Below, in pieces: positions 56,760 through 64,000 of a stretch of DNA of 64,000 nucleotides. The notes beneath the pieces were generated by a model. It had not been told where the DNA came from and made no database searches. It was given only the letters and a program-made list of their open reading frames with translations. Within the stretch, counting starts at the first letter, position 1. Each line of letters opens with the position of its first letter. The DNA comes from Berberis thunbergii (lineage: Eukaryota; Streptophyta; Magnoliopsida; Ranunculales; Berberidaceae). Position numbers and translations under genes: made by a program. The stretch lies in the NCBI GenBank assembly GCA_003290165.1, contig QNQO01001158.1, forward strand, positions 300,857 to 364,856, read 5' to 3'.

Positions 56760-57451
56760 CTACAGATAGTAGTTCGGATCATGGACAAGAAAACCAAATG
56801 CAAAAGATGCGTCGCGTTTTTTTTTAACCTTTTTTTATGGCAAGATTTACAATGTAGAACTACCCAAAGAGTTGGAGGAGGCTCAAGATGCATTGAGGTT
56901 CAAAGGATGTTCTCAAGGTTGGATAGTTGCAGTTGGATTGACACCCTCTATATATCTCATCAACCCGTTATTGAATCAATTGGTAGAGCTTCCACCAATC
57001 ACCAAATTCCCTGAAGTGTTTGAATACCAACCCTATAGAATCGACAAAGAGTACAGGTGCATGGCTACGACTAATGGTACAGTTGAAACTCCATCCACAA
57101 TCGAGGGACTATCTAAGAGATGCCAAGCGGCAGTACTGACAATTTCGGAGCACATATGTTCCTTTTCACACAAAAGGTTGTGTTAACATCGCCAACACCC
57201 CTCTGAACCCACCACCATTGCCATGGCTATCTGTGATCAATTCTCTGACTTGGCTTTTTGTAGACCTGGAGATGACAAGTGGACATTTTTGTTCATAGAG
57301 CTGGGGATGTCCTATTCTGCAGAAGTAACTTCTATGTAGTAAACCATCTAGGAGCGGTGTTCGTGGTTTCAGTACTCTCGTTTGTTGTATTACTCTTCTT
57401 CATCTGTTGAGCTAAAACAAATCTCTCCAGCAATACCCAAAGAGAGGTTGC
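56760..57451 (+). pseudogene. F-box/DUF295 protein fragment cut by a CACTA insertion
   Basis: A segment from about 56850 reads YNVELPKELEEAQDALRFKG then CSQGWIVAV and IYLINPLLNQLVELPPITKF, the DUF295 pattern (LP-----CCGSSHGWL--V---P-IHLLNP-T--QI-LPPL). A second segment near 57230-57300 reads DQFSDLAFCRPGDDKWTF, the next DUF295 landmark. Frameshifts lie between them. The N-terminal F-box is replaced by a poly-T/AAAG stretch (56690-56840). The frame ends at 57451, where a CACTA terminus begins. F-box/DUF295 proteins are plant SCF substrate receptors, often found as expanded families with many pseudogenes. Confidence 0.72.
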
Positions 57452-58035
57452 CACTACACCAAAAACCCCCATTAGCAACGGTTCTATACCGTGGGCGTAA
57501 CCCATTGCCATGTCTAAGAGCCGTGGGCTACAGAGGCGTCGCGAAATTCTTTGTAACAGCTATAAACCGTTGCTAAACATTGTAGCAATGGTTTTATGCC
57601 TGAATAGGGGTGGTGATTTTCAGCATTTAGCCACGGTTTTAAACTGTTGCAAGAAGAATAGCAACGGTTTTTAGCCGTGGCAAAAATCGCCACAGTTTTA
57701 AGCCGTGATAAAGTATGGATTCTAGCAACGGTTTAAGCCATGGCTAACCCTGGCCACGGTTTTTAAGCCGTGGCTAAACAGTGAGAAATAAACCGTGGCA
57801 AACGTTATAGCAACGGTTTTTAGCCGTGTCAATTCATGGCCACGGTTTTAAGCCGTGGGCAGGAGTTGCCACGGCTTAAAACCGTTGCAAGTTGAGCCAC
57901 GGTTTTAAGCCGTTGCAATAGCTTTAGCAACGGTTTTAAGCCGTGGCCAGTACTAGCCACGGTTATAAGCCGTGGCAAGGCAGACACGGTTTTTAGCCGT
58001 TGCAATAGTTAGCCACGGTTTAAAACCGTGGCAAA
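57452..58035. repeat. CACTA subterminal repeat cluster
   Basis: Dense array of GCAACGGTTTTAGCCGTGGC variants in both orientations, each almost self-complementary, spaced roughly every 20-40 bp. In CACTA elements such motifs bind the element's DNA-binding protein and help transposition. The cluster can form many hairpins. Confidence 0.85.
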
Positions 58036-58255
58036 TTTTTTTTTAATAATTTTTTTTATTTATTTTTTTTATTATTATTTTTTTTTTTGCTATCAAATGA
58101 CTTTGAGTCATTTAGTCAAAATCTATCAAATAATGGAGGCAAAGTAATGTAATTAATAAGAAAATGTATTACATTGAGTCAAAATCTATCAAATAATATC
58201 TCAAATACAATGATAGTCAAGGAAATAGTCATCTGAAATGATAGTAGAAGAGCGA
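58036..58255. other. poly-T/AT-rich stretch after the subterminal cluster
   Basis: Long T and TTATT runs (58036-58090), then ATCAAATAATNNN repeats: AAAATCTATCAAATAAT occurs twice (58118 and 58181). Confidence 0.5.
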
Positions 58256-58264
58256 ACAGAAGAA

Positions 58265-58445
58265 ACATGGTCTTGAGTAAGAAACAATCACCAAAGAAGT
58301 TGCCCAAAATGCTACCAGCAGCAAGACCCATGAATGCATAAGATTGGAGACTGGTCATTTTCCATTTTTGGCATACTCAGCAATAAGAACATCTTTTGCG
58401 ACTTCTGTGATGGAAGCACCAAGGTTTGCTAATTTGCATACATGT
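58265..58445 (-). pseudogene. folate-biopterin transporter (BT1 family) fragment
   Basis: On minus, ANLGASITEVAKDVLIAEYA (about 58430-58370) is followed after a TGA and a frameshift by LQSYAFMGLAAGSILGNFFG and DCFLLKT (58350-58265). These two blocks are neighbours in plant folate-biopterin transporters, which are multi-helix membrane carriers. The linker between them is lost or mutated. No other part of the gene is seen. Confidence 0.75.
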
Positions 58446-58449
58446 CATT

Positions 58450-61400
58450 AGCGCTGGAAGAGTTCGACTTGCAACTGGGACGAAAAGCCAGTGTACCCCA
58501 AGATAGAAGCTGCAAAATAACTGTCGATATTGATTTGTATCAGCAACTCACTCATTGTTCAACATTCATAAATTTATAACCATCTATGACTCTTCACAAT
58601 AAACCAAACCAACATATTTAGTTTTTATTTGTTTTTCCCCATCATTTGAAATTCAAAGTTTACTTGATACTGCTCAATAAAACGCCTAATTACCTTACAA
58701 ACAAGCCTAAACACATGCTCACCTGTAACGGAATGGGAGTCATATTTAGTAGTCCTTCCAAACAAATTATGAATGTTATCCTGATATTACTTCTGAAATC
58801 TACACTTGCTAGCAGATTGGAGTATTTGAAAGTGTTTTTGGGAAAAGATACATAGAAACATCTTAATATGAATATGATATGAGAGATGCAATGCTGAACT
58901 AACCTGTGTTGATTCAGGTTTTTCCCTCTTGGTCTGATTCTATGGGCAGGGCCAGGGACGAACTGCGGTTTGATGCTGCTGAATAAACAGTTGATGCGGT
59001 TGATGCTGCGGTTGATTCAAGCTATCATTTAGAACAGTGGCAAAGAAAAACCATTTCCTATCCTGAATAAACAAAATGCAAAAAATTCAATAACCCAGAT
59101 TTAGCGCAGCACGCTGAAACGTAGCAGAGTGTCGCAACAGCATGTTCGCATGAGGCCACTGCATCGCAGCAGCTCAGAACACAAGCACAGCAACAGGACG
59201 CTCTGCGACGCAACAGCGACCATCAGGCCTAACGTGTATCCACCATCTCGCCACGGCTTACCACCAGTCCAAGCCGTAGCACAGTCCGCAGCAACCAGTG
59301 CCCAGTCCCTTCCAGTCTGCAGCCTCTCCCTGCTCCAAAAAACAGGGGACACTCTGATGGCTTTACCTTCACCAAGCTGTAAATGTTATACTACTCAACT
59401 TGATGCCTTCTATTCATAGTACCTGCATGAGCTCAACCACAAGCAAATTAATCACTAGTGTTATACAATTTCAAATTAGTTCAAGCAGATTCAACCCAAA
59501 TTACTAAAAGAAGATGCATTTCTATGAACTTAACTGCCAAAGATTGAACTTTAATGGGAAACTACTGGAAATTTCATCTGACATTGCCAAACTTATCCTC
59601 AGTGATCTACAAGTTGTCAGGTTTGTTGGTACAAAATTTTTAATGTTTTTAGAAAAGACAATTTTCTTTTTCAATTAATTTAGTATGCTAAAGCAAAACT
59701 ATTGACTTATTGAGAGCTCATAGGATAATACATAAGCTGGATAATTTGTTGTGCTTAGTGAGGCATTCAGATGGTTACAACAGTCTTTCATGAGTATGAG
59801 CTTCAAGTTGTTGCAAGCTATATCACAAAAACAGATAGGGAGAAGGTAAAGATCAAGCTCATATAAGCCTACAATACAAATGGATACTGGCATCATTGTT
59901 TTAAAAGCAAATTACCCGATACAAAAGAAAACATGGATTGAGAGCACTATAATATGTTACTTACTGACAGTGAGTAGGAAAGCCCTGAAAATAGGAAAAT
60001 TCAATTAAACAAATTGACAAGTATGGTGAGCTCACCTTGGATGCTTCAAGTCCTAGTTTTGAGCATGGGAATCACTGTTGCTGCTACGAGGGACGAACTG
60101 CTGCTCTGCGAGGGACGCACTGATGCGAGCTTGCTGCTGGTCGCAAACCAGAATGCGCTCTGTTTCACTGCAAGAGTACCCACTGTTTCTGAGCCTTGGA
60201 TTGCAACTCATGTAGCTGTGGTTGTTGACCCTGCCACAATAAATAAGAGAATTTAATAATTGCAAATAAAGTTCAAAGCATTACTTTCCAAGAAATGTGG
60301 CACATGGTTCATCTATTATCTTAGTTCTAGGATAGGAACATGGGTAAATCCCTGTGATTCTTGTAGATTTTAAGTTGCTTATAAAGAAAGAAGGATTTAG
60401 GAGTATAGGAAATTATACTTGTCCAAACCTTGTGTAGAAGACTGTTTGAACTGTTGTTGGTGCAAGGAGCTGTTGGAAGGCAGAATACATCACATAAATA
60501 TGTTGTAATAGGTTAACAGTATTTACACTATAATTAACGTGAACTGCATTAAGATAAGTCAAATACAAGTTCTAATAGTTGTTTACAACCTTTTAGTAAA
60601 ACCTACAAGATTACCTAATAGGACTATGGTCCATAAATAATTCCCAATAATGGGCAAATAGTTGCTACAAATTTTTTTGGCTCGGTGATAAAAAAAAAAA
60701 AAACCTTCTGATTTTCAGTCATTGAGACTTGAGCTCATTTGAAAAGGGGGAGGGAGGAGGAGGGGCTAAAATCCCATGGCAGCAGCCATTAATCCAAGCA
60801 TAAGTAAATAAAGAAAACACATATTAATCATACAACATGCCCACCACGAGGTAGATCAAACTTGACGAAACTCAAATAGATGAGCCATCTACCTCAAGAA
60901 TATCAAGATCTGAGCCCTGGGAGTTTGCATCCTCCAGTTTATTCCACCAATTCAGATCTTGAGATCCTTAAAGGATGACCATGTCCATTTCTCAAATCAA
61001 AATTTGAGTCTCTTAGAACCTTGGGAGCTTATTCACAAAAGAAGTTTAGCTTGTGTTGATACGAATAATTAACAAGAAGTGAAGAAATGTATCAAGAAAT
61101 TTATCTAAAGAAAAAAGGATGAACAAAGATTCACAAAGATAACAAAAGCACTCAAAGGAGAGTTGAAAATAATTGACAAGAAACAAAAACCATGGATGAA
61201 TGCATAGTTCAAGCAGCATAAGAACTAGAGCAAAATTATTATCAGTATAGATTTGAACCAAGCAGACAAGAAAGATAAATAAATATGGTAAGAATAAATG
61301 TATGTGGTATGCTAAAAGAACTACTAACCTTTTAGAGCCAACTCTAGTACTTTAACGATAGAGCTAACACAAAATGCCCATGAAACCCTGTCGATGATAT

Positions 61401-61710
61401 TATGCGATGTTGATGGGATGAATGATGAGAGCTAACACAACACATGGTACCACCTAAGTGAAAAATGATGTCAATAGTAATATAATAAAAAAATCCACCA
61501 AAACAGGAAAAAACAAACACATGAAAGCTTTTAGTCAGATCCTTCAATCAGTAGACCGGCAATTACATTGTAGACATGTGAATGAAACCACATAAGACAG
61601 AGCAAGCAAGATGGTGTGATGCACTCGTGTATGAGCTGTCATTCACGTGTCAAAACTGTCGTGAATTTCAAAACAGCATGATAATATAAAAGAATAGAAA
61701 AGGAAAATAA
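58450..61710. other. CACTA interior without confident genes
   Basis: GC-richer Gln/Ser-type patches at 58930-59030, 59100-59350 and 60050-60240 look like parts of a Gln-rich gene on minus (QPQHQPHQLFIQQHQ near 59000; PQLHELQSKAQKQ near 60190). The word GGGACGAACTGC is shared by two of them. I cannot assign a family. The rest is AT-rich. Confidence 0.35.
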
Positions 61711-61717
61711 CATGTAC

Positions 61718-61822
61718 CTTTACATTAGGGTTCTTCTTTTTCAGGAAACGACCAACCCCAGAAATAGTACCACCAGTTCCAATCCCTACAACAAATATGT
61801 CCACTTTGCCTCTTGAAGTAGT
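61718..61822 (-). pseudogene. cysteine synthase (O-acetylserine (thiol) lyase) fragment, one exon
   Basis: On minus the reading [20 protein letters not shown] then [13 protein letters not shown] ends at a GTACAT donor (61717-61716). GTGGT is the loop that holds the phosphate of pyridoxal phosphate in this enzyme family, which makes cysteine from O-acetylserine and sulfide. The exon is in frame, but no neighbouring exons with the catalytic Lys or the substrate loop were found within the window. It is probably a captured fragment; a host gene running out of view is less likely, since exons on both sides should be near. Confidence 0.75.
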
Positions 61823-61929
61823 AACTAGGAGTTGGAACAAACCAGTGCCTCTATAAAGATCTTAAACCTCCTGGGCTTCAGATGTAGCTTTGAGGCTGTG
61901 CAGTTGTGCTTTTCCAGTAAAGACCACCT

Positions 61930-64000
61930 GCAACATTATTTGTTTATTTACTGTATTTATTTTCTTACGAGGAAAGGAGCATCGCAAATCACAAAGAAAC
62001 AAAGATGAAAATATGCAACTCCAAGCTAGCTGAAGTTAATCCAAAAACAGCACTTGTGCAGCATAAAAGCACACATAATATCTAAAAATAACACTTGTTA
62101 GCCAACATTCAAACAGCCTTTGTCGCAGCAATTATGTTTAAAGAGTGAAAGAACTACATAAGTGTGTTTACATGTGGCATTCCATAATATCGTTATACAT
62201 CACAAACATGCACCAATTTGATCATTGTCATAAGATTTTTAATGTGGAAGAAGCTAGAATTTACCATGGATGCTTCCTTCCACCAATCCTGATATGTCTT
62301 TGCATGGTTTTCGTGTCATTTTGGTCAGATCAATCCAGGTTCATTCCAAACTCATATCAGAAGTCCACTGCTCGAATGTTTAAAACTTTCCATTTTCTGT
62401 GCAGTCAGAATATCAACTATGCAACTACAAGTAGTATTTACAGACCATTTTAAGAGTACCTATACGCCAACTGAGAATTTCAAGCATAAGTTAAACATTG
62501 TTACTCAAATCCTAAAACTCTTTAAGACAGATTTGCTAAAAACATAGAAATACCACCTAAAGCACCCATCATCAAGAATCACACTGTATCTCAAAATTGC
62601 AATACTTTACTAGCAGCCATAACTCAAAGGTGTCAAACTTCCTTTGTCACACTTCAACAAAAAGAAACCAGGACTTAAGAAGGAGGGAATTTGAAAGACA
62701 ATGGGTGCTGATGAATTGATGGCACCAAAACAATTTTTCCAAGCAATTATGGCACCAAAAACATTTTTTTCCAAGCAATGGGAGGAGCAAAATGCCCTTA
62801 TGCTGTTTATTTCCTGAAATAGCAGGGATTCATTTTTCTCATTTCCTTTACTTTTTCTCTTCTAGGTACAAACTTATTGATCAATAAAGGAGAAAAATAA
62901 AAATAAATAGAGATATATTACCCGACGATGTCCCCATACTGAAGCATTTAAAAGTACAAAGTGAATATCTGCATGTTACAAAATATATCACCGTTCCAAT
63001 CCAGTAATGTTAGCACATACAATGAAATATAACCAAAAAAAAAAAGCCAATGTCCACCCTAAGATTTCAGCTCTTTAACCGGTTATAAACAAAAACATTT
63101 TTTTCTGGAGGACGTGATATTTGGTCATTCAGCTGCAGGAAACTCCAAGTAACTATATAGGGGAAAACAACAAAAACAATCAAAGAACCAAAACACAAAT
63201 GAATACAAACTCTAGTTCCACCTCATCTCGGTTCATTGCGAGTTAACGCAATTTTTTCTGGTCGCGGGATATTTATAGACTTATCGAGGAATAATGTGTC
63301 TATCTCAGGCTCGGTATCGTAAATAGGACACTTTAGTTCACATAATAATGAACAAGATTTTGTAAATTACGATTGTGCTTGCTAGAAAATAGATCCTAAA
63401 GCAACTTCACATCATGGCGAATAATCGTGTTATGCCCCTTGTCCCTAATCCCTACAATTTTTTTTTAGCACATAACTGATATTGCTCAATTTTTTCAAAT
63501 GTGAACAGAAAGAAATATGAAGAAATTGGTTAATAATATGAAAACTCGTTTTGGTCCAACTTGAAAGATAACATATAGACGTGGCCAGATCGTGTAACTT
63601 TTGTGATTTAACGACTAGAATGAAATACCACAAAAACCCTCCGACTGATATAACATCCTAGAGTAAAATCTTAAAGTAGACCCACAAATTGCTTTAAATC
63701 AATTAGAGAACATTTCAAGTTGTAATTTCACCCATGCACATGTATGATCAATCAGTTATGAGTATATGAAGTTTTCTGAAAATAAACCAATGATGGTCAA
63801 GAACTTCAACCTCATAAACAAGAAAAAGGAACAAGAAGCAAAAATATCAAAAGGAATGAATTGTTTATTTGTTCGTTCATCAAAAGGAATGAATGTCATC
63901 AATGAATTGGCAAACAGAATACTAAAGCAAATGTGTTTGTGCTCCCTAACCACCAAGATGCAAGTATAACCAGGAATATGCAATCATCTATACTACTAGT
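61930..64000. other. AT-rich tail of the window, nothing recognised
   Basis: Only short frames without motifs. A 36-bp imperfect tandem duplication, ATGGCACCAAAAACA with TTTTTCCAAGCAAT, lies at about 62719-62780. Confidence 0.4.

Larger units (their letters stand above)
57452..64000. mobile_element. CACTA element, left part (right end outside window)
   Basis: Starts CACTACACCAAAAACCCCC at 57452. The next ~580 bases hold about twenty short inverted motifs of the form GCCACGGTTTTAAGCCGTGGC. I found no GGTGTAGTG downstream, so the right end is probably beyond 64000. It belongs to the same family as the end at 1656. Two host-gene pieces on minus lie inside (folate-biopterin transporter, cysteine synthase). 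No transposase was recognised within the visible 6.5 kb. Confidence 0.72.

Noticed and set aside
1656..57452. The CACTA ends at 1656 and 57452 as the two ends of one 56-kb element
   Set aside because: Orientation is wrong: 1656 is a right end and 57452 a left end, so they belong to two separate copies of one family.
57452..58035. CRISPR-like array or satellite
   Set aside because: Repeats are near-palindromic, irregularly spaced and in both orientations, next to a CACTA terminus; this is a plant transposon subterminal region.
59101..59352. Cys/Leu-rich 83-codon frame on minus
   Set aside because: No family motif on either strand; the GCAGCA/CAGCAAC composition suggests a Gln-rich piece in another frame, not this one.
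61046..61261. Hydrophobic 71-codon frame on minus
   Set aside because: AT-rich intron-like DNA read as Leu/Phe codons; no start context or homology to support a membrane protein.

Overview
This is AT-rich plant nuclear DNA. The gene families are plant-specific (KANADI, PIN, MLO, FAR1/MULE transposases, plant mobile domain, DUF295 F-box), genes carry short introns, and the Copia, Gypsy, MULE, CACTA, hAT and L1-type elements are of plant type. A eudicot is likely, but I cannot name the species. I see no intact host gene. Almost everything is transposable-element sequence, much of it nested, plus broken gene pieces that were either hit by insertions or carried by elements.

Layout. (a) 1-1656: right end of a CACTA element that appears to carry HIRA exon 1. 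(b) 2599-3136: a hAT-like non-autonomous element. (c) 5156-17561: a Pack-MULE with a perfect 9-bp target duplication (AATTTCAAA). It carries parts of a subgroup Ia bHLH gene and an ATL-type RING-H2 gene in a partly inverted arrangement. A rearranged Ty3/Gypsy element (8251-17481, target duplication CAAGA) with three LTR copies, one inverted, later inserted into its right arm. (d) about 17.9-26.5 kb: a decayed L1-type LINE on the minus strand. It is interrupted by a 311-bp mini-CACTA, a decayed Copia element (19662-25173) and a 416-bp hAT MITE. (e) 26892-27902: a MULE-type element with long TIRs. (f) 28354-36570: a MuDR-like element with a 9-bp target duplication (TAAAATTAA). It holds two convergent decayed genes, a plant-mobile-domain gene on plus and a MULE/SWIM transposase with an OTU-like tail on minus.

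(g) 36600-55233: exons of a PP2C phosphatase gene. The intron between its first two visible exons contains a minus-strand Copia element (38291-54514). That Copia is split inside its RNase H region by a 10.8-kb CACTA element (39316-50131, target duplication ATA). (h) The CACTA element in (g) is the most striking object here. It shows no transposase but carries intron-containing fragments of at least eight unrelated host genes: KANADI, RRP36, a TRM7-type FTSJ methyltransferase, PIN, cullin-1, a KUP/HAK potassium transporter, a CDT2-like WD40 protein and MLO. (i) 56760-57451: an F-box/DUF295 pseudogene, cut by the left end of a third CACTA element (57452 to beyond the window). That element has very dense subterminal repeats and holds folate-biopterin transporter and cysteine synthase pieces.

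The overall theme is gene-fragment capture and shuffling by two DNA-transposon superfamilies, with an order of insertion that can be read from target-site duplications. Calls rest on reading translated motifs and repeat ends by eye; no database search was run.
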